This document shows positions 1-6,940 of a stretch of DNA of 21,477 nucleotides, one piece after another (within the stretch, counting starts at the first letter, position 1; each line of letters opens with the position of its first letter). Below the pieces are notes generated by a model. It did no database searches. It saw nothing but the letters and a program-made list of their open reading frames with translations, and was not told where the DNA came from. Source of the stretch: Clostridia bacterium (lineage in GTDB: Bacteria > Bacillota_A > Clostridia > Christensenellales > Aristaeellaceae); contig JAFQEB010000024.1 of assembly GCA_017399225.1 (NCBI GenBank), positions 1 through 21,477 on the forward strand, in the 5' to 3' direction. The position numbers and the translations under genes were made by a program.

Positions 1-22
1 CTTGTGCCGAAACCATTTCTTA

Positions 23-63
23 CATTTTTTGCGGCCGTCAGCTTTAGCTGACAGCAAAAAATG
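23..63. terminator. Bidirectional hairpin downstream of pheA
   Basis: Outer arms CATTTTTTGC (23-32) and GCAAAAAATG (54-63) are perfectly complementary and enclose a second perfect stem, GTCAGC (37-42) with GCTGAC (47-52) around a TTTA loop. The A and T runs in the outer arms place a T run on the 3' side in either direction, so it could stop transcription both ways. It lies beyond the first terminator of the aroA-aroC-pheA operon and probably also faces an unseen gene to the left. Confidence 0.6.
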
Positions 64-77
64 CAAAACCTCCACTC

Positions 78-103
78 AAAAAAGTGGCCGCAGCCACTTT
101 TTT
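78..103. terminator. Bidirectional rho-independent terminator after pheA
   Basis: A perfect palindrome: six A, then GTGGC (84-88), a CGCA loop, GCCAC (93-97), then six T. It reads as an intrinsic terminator on both strands. It lies about 40 bases past the pheA stop codon and is the natural end of the minus-strand aromatic operon. A further stem, GCCGAC (116-121) with GTCGGC (129-134), lies between it and the pheA stop. Confidence 0.85.
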
Positions 104-143
104 GACACGCTGCCCGCCGACAGATAACGTCGGCAGATTTTGC

Positions 144-971
144 TCACTGCGGTCTTTCCGCCCGGGGATATACCCCCAGCAGGCGCAGCGCGCAGGTGTA
201 GGGCCTCGCCGCAGCCATGGCCCGGGAAAGGTGGGCAGCGTCCATCTCCCCTTCAAAATCCGCGGAAAAGAAATACTGGAAGGGTGTCTCCGGCAGCGGG
301 CGGGACTCGATGCGGCTCATGTTGAGGCCGCTGTCCGCAAAGGAGGACAGCACCTTGACCAGTGCGCCGACCTCATTGTTCACGCGGAAGGTCACCGTCG
401 CCTTGGAGGGCGCGCCCAGCGGAATAGCGCTCAGGCTGAGGATGAAGAAGCGGGTCGTGTTTTGCTCGCTGGTCTGGATGTTCTCCGCCAGGGGGACCAG
501 GCCGTATTCCTTCGCCGCCTCGATGCTGGCGATGGCCGCATGGGACTTATCCCCCAGCGCAGCCACTTCGCGGGCAGAGATCGCCGTGTTGGCGGAGGGC
601 ACGATCTGCGCCCCCGGGAGCGTCGCAAGGAACTCATCGCACTGCGCAATGGCCTGGGGATGACTGGCGATATACCGGATGTCCGCAAGCTCCGCCCCGG
701 GAACGCCCAGCAGATGATGCCGCACAGCCTTCATCGTTTCGCCCACTATGTGCAGGGGCAGCTTCTCCAGCAGGGAGTAGGTCGGCAGCACCGCTCCTGC
801 AAAGGAGTTCTCCACCGGGAGCAGGGCGTAATCCGCCTGGCCATCAGCTACCGCCTTCGCCGCCTCCGGAAAGGTCTCGTAGGCAACGCACTTTCCCTCC
901 GGGAAGGCCGCCCTCGCCGCGCCGTGGGAGAAGCTCCCCGCCGTGCCGGGATAGGCGATCACATAAGACAT
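144..971 (-). CDS. pheA: Prephenate dehydratase with C-terminal ACT domain
   Basis: Converts prephenate to phenylpyruvate, the committed step to phenylalanine, in the cytoplasm. The start at 971 (MSYVIAYPG) is chosen because GGAAGGAG sits 8 bases upstream. An in-frame ATG six codons earlier overlaps that site. This gives 275 residues, a normal size for a monofunctional enzyme. Visible motifs are the N-terminal PGTAGSFSHGAA (family GxxGxFSHxAA), LLPVENSFAG, and the catalytic NTTRFFIL segment near residue 180. The last ~80 residues form an ACT domain with GALV and ESRP motifs, which in this family bind phenylalanine for feedback inhibition. There is no chorismate mutase domain, so that activity must be elsewhere. 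The start overlaps the aroC stop by 13 bases, indicating translational coupling as the last gene of aroA-aroC-pheA. Confidence 0.93.
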   Translation of the reverse strand: MSYVIAYPGTAGSFSHGAARAAFPEGKCVAYETFPEAAKAVADGQADYALLPVENSFAGAVLPTYSLLEKLPLHIVGETMKAVRHHLLGVPGAELADIRYIASHPQAIAQCDEFLATLPGAQIVPSANTAISAREVAALGDKSHAAIASIEAAKEYGLVPLAENIQTSEQNTTRFFILSLSAIPLGAPSKATVTFRVNNEVGALVKVLSSFADSGLNMSRIESRPLPETPFQYFFSADFEGEMDAAHLSRAMAAARPYTCALRLLGVYPRAERPQ

Positions 972-2050
972 CCCTGTCGCTCCTTCCACATATCAACGAT
1001 GGCAATGGCAGCCATGGCCTCGATCACCGGCACCGCACGGGGCAGGATGCACGGGTCGTGTCGGCCGTGGATCTCAAGCACAGCGTCCTCCCCCGTTTTC
1101 AGGGAGACCGTCCGCTGTCGCTGCGCGATGGAGGGCGTGGGCCGGACGGCACAGCGGAAGATGACCGGCATCCCGTTGGTGATGCCGCCGTTCACGCCGC
1201 CGGAATGGTTGGTTTCAGTCACGATCTTGCCCTCCGCCATGCGGAAGGCGTCGTTGGCCTGGCTGCCGCGCAGGGTCGCAAAGCCAAAGCCCTCGCCGAA
1301 TTCAACGCCCTTTACTGCAGGCACCGAAAACAGCAGATGGCTCAGCGAGCTTTCCACGCTGTCGAAGAAGGGCGCGCCCAGCCCTGCCGGAAGCCCCGTG
1401 ATCATGCACTCGATCACGCCGCCAATGGAATCTCCCGCATTGCGGGCAGCCATGGCTTCCGCCTCCATCTGCGCGTCGAGGCCCTCCGTCAGCACGGGCA
1501 GGTGCATCTGCTTCATATAGGAATAGTCACCGTTCGGGTCGGCCTGCAGGAAGGAGGCGTCCTTCACCCCGCCCAGCTGCTGGATGTGACAGGAGATCCT
1601 GATCCCCTGCTGCTCCAGCCACTGGCTGCACAGCGCACCGGCAGCCACCACAGGGGCCGTGAGCCTTCCGGAGAAGGAGCCGCCGCCCCGCCAGTCCTCA
1701 AAGCCGAAGTAGCGCACATGACCGGTATAATCCGCGTGGCCCGGGCGGACAAGATCCACGCCGTCGCCGTAGTCCCGGCTGCGTTGATTGGTGTTGCGGA
1801 TCAGGATGCAGATGGGCTGCCCGGTCGTGCGGCCGTTCAGCACGCCGGAAACGAACTCCGGCGCATCCGCCTCCTTGCGGGCGGTGGTCAGGGCGCTCTG
1901 CCCGGGAGCGCGGCGCGCCATCTCGGCAAGCAGACGATCCATATCGATCGTCATGCCCGCCGGGAAGCCGTCCAGGGTCACGCCGATGCCCTCGCCGTGG
2001 CTCTGGCCGAAGATAGACAGCTTCAGACACTGCCCATAGGTGCTGCTCAT
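959..2050 (-). CDS. aroC: Chorismate synthase
   Basis: Makes chorismate from 5-enolpyruvylshikimate-3-phosphate using reduced FMN, the last common step of aromatic synthesis. At 363 residues it has standard family length. The signature segments are in order: FGQSHGEGIGVTLDGFPAG near residue 14, ARRAPGQSALTTARKEAD around 45-62, GHADYTGHVRYFGFEDWRGG around 105-125, FDSVESSL, and NHSGGVNGGITNGMP with RPTPSI near the C-terminus. A GGAGG lies 9 bases before the ATG. The gene overlaps aroA upstream by 4 bases (ATGA) and pheA downstream by 13 bases. No disrupted motif was noticed. Confidence 0.96.
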   Translation of the reverse strand: MSSTYGQCLKLSIFGQSHGEGIGVTLDGFPAGMTIDMDRLLAEMARRAPGQSALTTARKEADAPEFVSGVLNGRTTGQPICILIRNTNQRSRDYGDGVDLVRPGHADYTGHVRYFGFEDWRGGGSFSGRLTAPVVAAGALCSQWLEQQGIRISCHIQQLGGVKDASFLQADPNGDYSYMKQMHLPVLTEGLDAQMEAEAMAARNAGDSIGGVIECMITGLPAGLGAPFFDSVESSLSHLLFSVPAVKGVEFGEGFGFATLRGSQANDAFRMAEGKIVTETNHSGGVNGGITNGMPVIFRCAVRPTPSIAQRQRTVSLKTGEDAVLEIHGRHDPCILPRAVPVIEAMAAIAIVDMWKERQGCLM

Positions 2051-3318
2051 TCAGCGATTCCTCCAAGCTGCTTGTATACGGTGATGAACTCCGGCCAGGA
2101 CTTGTTCAGCGCTTCCGTCCCGGCGACCGTCACGGGCAGCTCCGCCTTTGCCGCAGCAACGGCGGCCAGCATGACCATGCGGTGATCGTTGTAGTCCTTG
2201 AGCTGCACGCCGCCGCGCAGCTGCTTCACGCCCTGGATCACGATATCGTTACCTTCAGCCCGGGCATTGCCGCCCAGGGCATTGAGGATCTCCACCGTGG
2301 CCGCCAGGCGGTCGCATTCCTTGATGCGCAGGCGACCGCAGCCAGTCAGGCGGCTCTTCCCTTCGGCCAGCTGGCACACAAGGGCAAGGATGGGCGCGAT
2401 ATCCGGGCAATCCGACATATCAAGGGTTGCGCCGGCGAGCTTGTCTGCCCTGACCTGCACGCAGCCGTCATTCTCCGTGACGCAGGCCCCCAGCGCCTTC
2501 AGGTGCGCCAGCACTGCCCGGTCGCCCTGGGTGGTGTCCGCCGCAAGGTTGGTGACAGTCACGTCATGCCCCAGCGCCGCTGCGCACAGCAGCACCGCAG
2601 CCTGCGAGTAATCCCCCGCAAGGCGGCCGTCCTTCGCATGATAGGCCTGTCCGCCGGGGATATGCCACTTATAGGGCGCCTGCTCCTCCATCACCACGCC
2701 GCTGGCCGTAATGGCCTCCACCGTCATGCGGATATAGCCGGCGCTTTCCACCGGGGGCTGCACCGTCAGGGTGGAAGCCTCCTGCAGCAGGGGCAGGGCG
2801 AACATCAGGCCGGAAACGAACTGGCTGGACACATTGCCCGGAAGCACATAATTGCCGGCCTCCAGCTTGCCCTGCACCGTCAGCTCCGCTGCGCCGTCGC
2901 AGCCCACGCCCATGCGCCAGCGCACGCCGCGCGGGACGAACAGATCCTGATAAACATCCATGGGGCGCTGGCCAAGGCGGCCATGCATACGGAACACGCC
3001 GCCGCCCGTCAGCGCCAGGGCAATGGGAACGAAGAAGCGCAGCGTCGAGCCGCTTTCGCCGCAGTCCAGCACGGGCAGCTTCTTGGGCTGCTTCGCAAAG
3101 CCCTGCAGGCGCAGCCAGTCCTCGCCCCGCTCCGTCGCCGCGCCCAGCGCCCGGAGGCACCGGCGCGTCGCCGCCATATCCGCCGAGTCCATATAAGCGC
3201 TCAGCAGCGTTTCACCGTCCGTCAGACCGGCGCAGATCATCCGGCGGTGCGCCTCGGATTTGGAGGCAGGAGCAGCCGCCGTGCCAGCGAGGTGTGCGGG
3301 AGAAAATGTCATATCCAT
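2047..3318 (-). CDS. aroA: 3-Phosphoshikimate 1-carboxyvinyltransferase (EPSP synthase)
   Basis: Transfers enolpyruvyl from PEP to shikimate-3-phosphate, the step before AroC. The frame is open upstream for 79 more codons, but homology starts at MDMTFSPAHL and AAAGGAG lies 12 bases before that ATG. This start gives 423 residues, matching the usual ~427. Visible motifs are the substrate-binding SKSEAHRR (K20), DCGESGSTLRF (85-95, the PEP/glyphosate loop, with Gly-Ser where E. coli has Gly-Ala), SSQFVSGLMFALP, GDYSQAAVLL, SDCPDIAPI with the catalytic Asp, RIKECDRL, and DYNDHRMVM. It is the first gene of aroA-aroC-pheA. The spacing to the Shine-Dalgarno is slightly long, and another well-supported initiation signal lies upstream in a different frame (see 3212-3442). 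Confidence 0.94.
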   Translation of the reverse strand: MDMTFSPAHLAGTAAAPASKSEAHRRMICAGLTDGETLLSAYMDSADMAATRRCLRALGAATERGEDWLRLQGFAKQPKKLPVLDCGESGSTLRFFVPIALALTGGGVFRMHGRLGQRPMDVYQDLFVPRGVRWRMGVGCDGAAELTVQGKLEAGNYVLPGNVSSQFVSGLMFALPLLQEASTLTVQPPVESAGYIRMTVEAITASGVVMEEQAPYKWHIPGGQAYHAKDGRLAGDYSQAAVLLCAAALGHDVTVTNLAADTTQGDRAVLAHLKALGACVTENDGCVQVRADKLAGATLDMSDCPDIAPILALVCQLAEGKSRLTGCGRLRIKECDRLAATVEILNALGGNARAEGNDIVIQGVKQLRGGVQLKDYNDHRMVMLAAVAAAKAELPVTVAGTEALNKSWPEFITVYKQLGGIAE

Positions 3319-3442
3319 AAGCGTAGGGATCTCCTTTGCTGGTATCATCGTGTGCACATATCTTATCACAGCAACCTGTTTTTGTGCTGTTTTCGTTCTG
3401 TATTTGGGCCGGATATACAGAGAAAATACAAGTGTTTCCCAT
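3212..3442 (-). other. Possible upstream reading frame in the aroA leader
   Basis: The 193-base interval between the upstream terminator (3511-3546) and aroA holds an ATG at 3442 preceded by GGGGAGGAG with an ideal 7-base gap. It opens a 76-codon frame, out of frame with aroA, that overlaps the first ~107 bases of aroA. The predicted peptide (MGNTCIFSVYPAQIQ...) resembles no family I know and lacks a run of aromatic codons that would mark a classical attenuator. It may be a leader ORF coupled to aroA, or a chance ATG near a purine-rich stretch. No clear -35/-10 pair for aroA was found here, although a promoter must lie in this interval. Confidence 0.25.
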
Positions 3443-3510
3443 GCTTCATCTCCTCCCCGGATGAGCTGTTTTTCCGGTATACGGCTGCCTGATCCGCACC
3501 CTGTTCCAGC

Positions 3511-3546
3511 ACAAAAGCGGCTGCCGCATTCACTGCGACAGCCGCT
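3511..3546 (-). terminator. Rho-independent terminator of trpS-3556 operon
   Basis: On the minus strand a 13-base arm AGCGGCTGTCGCA pairs, with one mismatch, with TGCGGCAGCCGCT around a 5-base loop, followed by TTTTGT. It starts about 10 bases after the stop codon of the 165-residue gene. It separates that gene from aroA, which therefore needs its own promoter. Confidence 0.8.
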
Positions 3547-3555
3547 CCTGTTCAC

Positions 3556-4053
3556 TTAATCACGGAAGATCGGCACGATCTTCTCCGGCTCCTGCGCCTC
3601 CTCCGGGATCCTGTCCGAAAGGCACACAAGGTCCTTGTGCGTCGTTACGCCGGTCAGGTAGCCTTTGTTGACCAGCGTCATTGCCCGGTCCGCAGCGCCG
3701 CGGATCTTGCAGGCCTCGTCCATCTCCTCCATGGGCAGCGCGCCGTTTTCGCTCTTCAGCAGGGCAGAAACGATCAGCCGGGCGTGCTTGCGGGCACGGA
3801 TCCGCTCAGCCAGCGGGTTCATCACCAGCACGAGCAGGATGACCGGCACGAGCAGCAGCAGGGATCTCCAATTGAGGCCACCCGCCTCCGCACCGATAGC
3901 GGTGATCACGCGGGCGCCGTACATTACGACCGTTGCCACGCCGTAAACGCAGGCCGCAAGGAGCAGGAACAGCAGGAGCAGCGCCGCGTTTTCCGCCAGC
4001 AGCAGGCCCTTGCCGGGCATAGCCTTCTTTGTGAGATATTTCTCCATGCGCAT
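3556..4053 (-). CDS. Two-helix membrane protein of unknown function
   Basis: I do not recognise this family. The 165-residue product has a short basic N-terminus (MRMEKYLTKK), a hydrophobic segment at about 18-45, a Gly-rich turn, a second at about 64-79 (SLLLLVPVILLVLVMNP), then a basic stretch (ERIRARKHAR). A soluble C-terminal part of about 75 residues follows. Its ALLKSENGALPMEEMDEACK...LVNKGYLTGV pattern looks like a small winged-helix fold (helix, helix, strand), most likely on the cytoplasmic face given the basic flank. AAAGGCGG precedes the ATG. The gene follows trpS by only 28 bases and shares its terminator, so it is probably expressed under the trpS T-box. This is real coding sequence by codon usage and context; its function is unknown. 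Confidence 0.75.
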   Translation of the reverse strand: MRMEKYLTKKAMPGKGLLLAENAALLLLFLLLAACVYGVATVVMYGARVITAIGAEAGGLNWRSLLLLVPVILLVLVMNPLAERIRARKHARLIVSALLKSENGALPMEEMDEACKIRGAADRAMTLVNKGYLTGVTTHKDLVCLSDRIPEEAQEPEKIVPIFRD

Positions 4054-4081
4054 CGCCGCCTTTCATTTAAGCGTTTCAGCT

Positions 4082-5101
4082 TCAGCCGCGGGCAGCGAAG
4101 CCGACCTTCTTCTGTACCTTGCGCAGGGTCTTCGTCGCCAGGTAGGTCGCGGTCTTGGCATTCTCATCCAGCACGCCCTGCAGATAGGCCTTGTCGCCGA
4201 TCAGGCGCTTGTACTCGGCCTGCATGGGCGCAAGAGCCGCAATGACGCAGTCCGCCACGCGGTTCTTGAGGGCGCCGTAGCCCTGACCCTGCAGTTCGTT
4301 CACCAGCGCGTCGATCTCGCCCGCGCCCAGCGCAGACATGATGCTCAGCAGGTTGGAAACGCCGGGCTTGTTCTCCGGGTCAAAGCGGATCTCGCCGTCG
4401 GAGTCGGTCACGGCGCGCTTGATCTTGCGGCGGATGGTATCCGCATCGTCCGTCAGGGCGATGAAGGTGTCCTCCGGGTCGGACTTGGACATCTTGCGGG
4501 TAGGCTCCTGCAGGCTCATCACGCGGGCGCCCACCTTGGGGATATAGCCCTCGGGGATGGTGAACACGTCGCCATAGATGCCGTTGAAGCGCTGGGCGAT
4601 GTCACGGCAGATCTCGAGGTGCTGCTTCTGGTCGTGGCCCACGGGCACCAGGTTGGTCTGGTACAGCAGGATGTCAGCGGCCATCAGCACGGGGTAGGTA
4701 AACAGGCCCACGTTGATATTGTCGGCGTGCTTGGCGGACTTGTCCTTGAACTGGGTCATGCGGTTCATTTCGCCCATGTAGGTAAAGCAGTTGAGGATCC
4801 ATGCCAGCTCGGCATGGCCGGAGACATGGCTTTGGCAGTAGATCAGCGCCTTCTTGGGATCGATGCCGCTGGCGATGTAAAGGGCAGCCAGCTCCAGGCA
4901 GCGGCGGCGCAGCTCAGCGGGATTCTGGCGGACGGTGATGGCGTGCATATCCACGATGGAGTAGATGCAGTCATAGTCGTCCTGCAGCTTGGAGAAGTTC
5001 TTCAGCGCGCCGATGTAGTTGCCCAGGGTCAGCGTACCGGAGGGCTGGATGCCGGAAAAAATGATGGGTTTCTTCTCGGGCTTGACGATGGTCTCGGACA
5101 T
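4082..5101 (-). CDS. trpS: Tryptophanyl-tRNA synthetase
   Basis: A class I aminoacyl-tRNA synthetase that charges tRNA-Trp. At 339 residues it has normal length. It begins with [19 protein letters not shown] (15-33), containing the HIGH-equivalent LGNYIG, and carries the KMSKS loop as RKMSKSDPE at 202-210. Between them are the family segments [27 protein letters not shown] (132-147) and [11 protein letters not shown] (153-163). GGGAGG sits 8 bases before the ATG. Expression is controlled by an upstream T-box leader with its own sigma-A-type promoter, so transcription should rise when tryptophan is short. The downstream membrane-protein gene probably belongs to the same transcript. Confidence 0.97.
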   Translation of the reverse strand: MSETIVKPEKKPIIFSGIQPSGTLTLGNYIGALKNFSKLQDDYDCIYSIVDMHAITVRQNPAELRRRCLELAALYIASGIDPKKALIYCQSHVSGHAELAWILNCFTYMGEMNRMTQFKDKSAKHADNINVGLFTYPVLMAADILLYQTNLVPVGHDQKQHLEICRDIAQRFNGIYGDVFTIPEGYIPKVGARVMSLQEPTRKMSKSDPEDTFIALTDDADTIRRKIKRAVTDSDGEIRFDPENKPGVSNLLSIMSALGAGEIDALVNELQGQGYGALKNRVADCVIAALAPMQAEYKRLIGDKAYLQGVLDENAKTATYLATKTLRKVQKKVGFAARG

Positions 5102-5163
5102 AGGAAATACCTCCCAACGTATTGACTGACCACAGACCGGGGACGCCCGACGTCAGCACTATG

Positions 5164-5412
5164 ATTGAAATAAAAAACACAGCCCCTCTATCCCTCTGGG
5201 GACAGATGACTGCGGTGCCACCCCACTTCACGGACAATACGCCCGTGCGCTCGATCCTGTTAACGGAGGAAGCCGTCGCAGGATACGCAGGCTGATACAG
5301 CCCTTCCCCTGCGCCCTCGAAGCCCCAATGTCCTCGCCGTCCGCCGCCGGGCTTCCACTCTCTCCGGCTCGCTGGGGGTGACCTGACGATTCCCATGCTT
5401 CTCATCGGTTTG
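5164..5412 (-). promoter_or_regulatory. T-box riboswitch leader of trpS, Trp specifier
   Basis: This T-box leader reads uncharged tRNA-Trp. The minus strand carries the T-box core GGGTGGCACCGC (5223-5212). Its TGGC bulge (5220-5217) would pair with tRNA 3' end GCCA, which fits the G discriminator base of bacterial tRNA-Trp. Upstream, GAGCCGG...GGAAGCCCGGC (about 5370-5340) resembles the distal Stem I with its AG-type loop. A candidate specifier TGG at 5327-5325 is followed by a purine, as T-boxes require. The GATGAG near the 5' end fits the Stem I kink-turn. A GC-rich hairpin and T run follow the core (separate entry). Exact stem boundaries were not computed. Confidence 0.9.
5172..5213 (-). 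terminator. T-box-controlled terminator
   Basis: Immediately after the T-box core, the minus strand has CCCC (5201-5198) and GGGG (5186-5183) able to form the heart of a hairpin, followed by TTTTTTATTT from 5177. This is where the T-box expression platform places the intrinsic terminator that competes with the antiterminator. The full pairing is imperfect by eye. Confidence 0.7.
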
Positions 5413-5418
5413 CGTACT

Positions 5419-5447
5419 ATTATAATACACAACCCTCCGCTTGGCAA
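5419..5447 (-). promoter_or_regulatory. Sigma-A promoter of trpS T-box
   Basis: Minus-strand -35 TTGCCA (5447-5442), 17-base spacer, perfect -10 TATAAT (5424-5419). The predicted start near 5412 is directly upstream of the T-box Stem I. Confidence 0.88.
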
Positions 5448-5530
5448 GCCCAATGGTGGGATTTTATCTGTATTTCGTCTGACAGCGCAGCAAAACCCGC
5501 CCATTGTTTACATTTCGACACAGCATTTGA

Positions 5531-5560
5531 TTGACATTCCCCCCGCCCATATGCTATATT
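5531..5560 (+). promoter_or_regulatory. Sigma-A promoter of the SH3b protein gene
   Basis: Perfect -35 TTGACA (5531-5536), 18-base spacer, and -10 TATATT (5555-5560), about 38 bases before the ATG at 5599. It is divergent from the trpS promoter, which lies about 85 bases away. Confidence 0.8.
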
Positions 5561-5598
5561 TGAGGCGTAACCCTGTATTCAAAGGAGGTAATGATACC

Positions 5599-6651
5599 AT
5601 GACGAAGCGGCTTCTCCCGATCCTGCTGCTGCTCGCCGCGATCCTGCTGACCCTGCCTGCCATGGCAGCCAGCACCGAGGAGGAATGGAACGCCAGCTGC
5701 AACTGGGTCATCTCCCATAACACAACACTCTATACTGCATCCTATGTGGAGGATGCTGCCACCAACACCGACCTGTATAAGTTCACCCCCATCGGCACCA
5801 TCTCCGCCGGCTCCAAGGTGAGCATCCGCTCCTCTGCCACGGGTATGCGCGAGATCTACTACTGGAACGGCGGCAAGCGCTCCGCCTGGGTGCTGGAAAG
5901 CGCCGTCCGCTGGGATGGCGGCAGCTCCACCGGCTCCGGCTCCACGGGTTCCGGCTCCAGCGGTTCCGGCAGCTCCGGTTCCGGCTCCTCCGGCAGCGTG
6001 AGCACCAACACCAACCTGGGCTCCGGCTCCTCCGGCGGCCGCTACTACCCCAAGCGCATCCAGTCCTCCAAGGTCTGGGAGGATCTGGACGTCACCCTGC
6101 TGCTGGAGGACGACGAAACGACCTCCGTCTCCCTGGAGGTGCTGGGCACGGCGCAGTCCATCGTCTTTGACGGCGAGGAAATGATGACCGTCCCCACCGA
6201 GAAGCTCCAGTGGGAGACCGAAGCTGAGGACGACCAGCGCCTGGGCATCATCAACGCTCCCAAGACCGGCAAGGCGACCCTGCGCGCCTCCGCCAGCAGC
6301 TCTGCCAAGAAGCTGGACGACTGCGAGGACGGCCGCATCGTGGCAGTGCTCAAGGTCGGCAAGACCTGGACCCGCATCATGTATGACGGCAAGGAGGGCT
6401 GCGTGCTGACCGCCGCGATCAAGCTGTGCGGCGCAGTGCCCGAGGAGGAGATCACCACCGCCACCCTGAGCTACAAGGGCCGCACGGATTCCTCCGCCAC
6501 CATCTCCGTTTACACCGCCACCAACGGCAAGCGCCGCATCGACCAGTGGCGCGTGGGCAACGAGGTCGTCACCCTGGGCGAGACCGGCTCCTGGACGGAA
6601 GTGGAGATCGAGGGCTGGCACGGCTTCGTCAAGTCCGCCTACCTGGAGTAA
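5599..6651 (+). CDS. Secreted SH3b-repeat protein with Gly/Ser linker
   Basis: A 350-residue exported protein of unknown specific role. The start at 5599 has AAAGGAGG 10 bases upstream; the longer open frame has no such site. Residues 1-23 form a signal peptide (Lys-Arg, long Leu-rich core, AMA cleavage site). Three regions look like bacterial SH3 (SH3b) domains: about 35-105, 216-277 (GKATLRASASSSAKKLDDC...GCVLTAAIKL) and 286-349 (ending GWHGFVKSAYLE). A 40-residue Gly/Ser/Thr linker (108-147) follows the first, then an unassigned beta-rich stretch (150-205). Such domains commonly bind cell-wall material, so an envelope-associated or sensory role is a fair guess. No catalytic domain or membrane anchor is seen. 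The gene is monocistronic, with its own promoter and terminator. Confidence 0.88.
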   Translation: MTKRLLPILLLLAAILLTLPAMAASTEEEWNASCNWVISHNTTLYTASYVEDAATNTDLYKFTPIGTISAGSKVSIRSSATGMREIYYWNGGKRSAWVLESAVRWDGGSSTGSGSTGSGSSGSGSSGSGSSGSVSTNTNLGSGSSGGRYYPKRIQSSKVWEDLDVTLLLEDDETTSVSLEVLGTAQSIVFDGEEMMTVPTEKLQWETEAEDDQRLGIINAPKTGKATLRASASSSAKKLDDCEDGRIVAVLKVGKTWTRIMYDGKEGCVLTAAIKLCGAVPEEEITTATLSYKGRTDSSATISVYTATNGKRRIDQWRVGNEVVTLGETGSWTEVEIEGWHGFVKSAYLE

Positions 6652-6671
6652 ACCCCAAGTTTAGCCATACT

Positions 6672-6702
6672 GCATCCCGCACACGCTGCGGGATGCTTTT
6701 TT
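6672..6702 (+). terminator. Rho-independent terminator of the SH3b gene
   Basis: A perfect 10-base stem GCATCCCGCA (6672-6681) with TGCGGGATGC (6687-6696), five-base loop, then six T. It lies 20 bases after the stop codon. Confidence 0.93.
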
Positions 6703-6820
6703 CTTTTCCGGCGTTCCCCCTCAAAGCCTGTCATTTACCGGGTTTGCGCCGTTTTAGGCGTGCATGTCGTCCCATGTGCAAAAAGTACAAGCGAAATTCA
6801 CGTTTTTTCGCCAAAACCTA

Positions 6821-6849
6821 TTGACAGAGGGCATAGGGTATGGTTTAAT
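6821..6849 (+). promoter_or_regulatory. Sigma-A promoter of the HTH-cupin-potABCD operon
   Basis: Perfect -35 TTGACA (6821-6826), 17-base spacer, -10 TTTAAT (6844-6849). Predicted start about 6856, at the left edge of a large palindrome. Confidence 0.87.
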
Positions 6850-6855
6850 GTATAT

Positions 6856-6890
6856 CGTTTGCAGGTTTAGTTTTGCTAAACTTCCGAACG
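6856..6890. promoter_or_regulatory. Probable operator palindrome, autoregulatory site
   Basis: Two 15-base arms (6856-6870 and 6876-6890) match at 12 of 15 positions as an inverted repeat. The perfect core is GTTTAG-TTTTG-CTAAAC (6865-6881). It begins at the predicted transcription start, directly after the -10 box, where a bound repressor would block initiation or escape. The natural candidate ligand is the HTH-cupin protein encoded next; binding itself is inferred. Confidence 0.6.
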
Positions 6891-6940
6891 CAGTATTCTG
6901 ATAATTCGTGAACCTTACATCAGCAGGGAGGGATACGCTG

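Noticed and set aside
84..3492. Long plus-strand open frames opposite pheA, aroC and aroA
   Set aside because: Arg/His/Gln-rich shadow frames with no recognisable domains or ribosome sites. The minus strand carries conserved enzymes.
3319..3555. 79-codon N-terminal extension of aroA
   Set aside because: It crosses the upstream terminator, shows no EPSP synthase homology, and has no suitable ribosome site. The family-length protein starts at 3318.
5920..6040. Tandem short repeats as a CRISPR or mobile-element signature
   Set aside because: They are in-frame codons for a Gly/Ser linker inside an intact gene.
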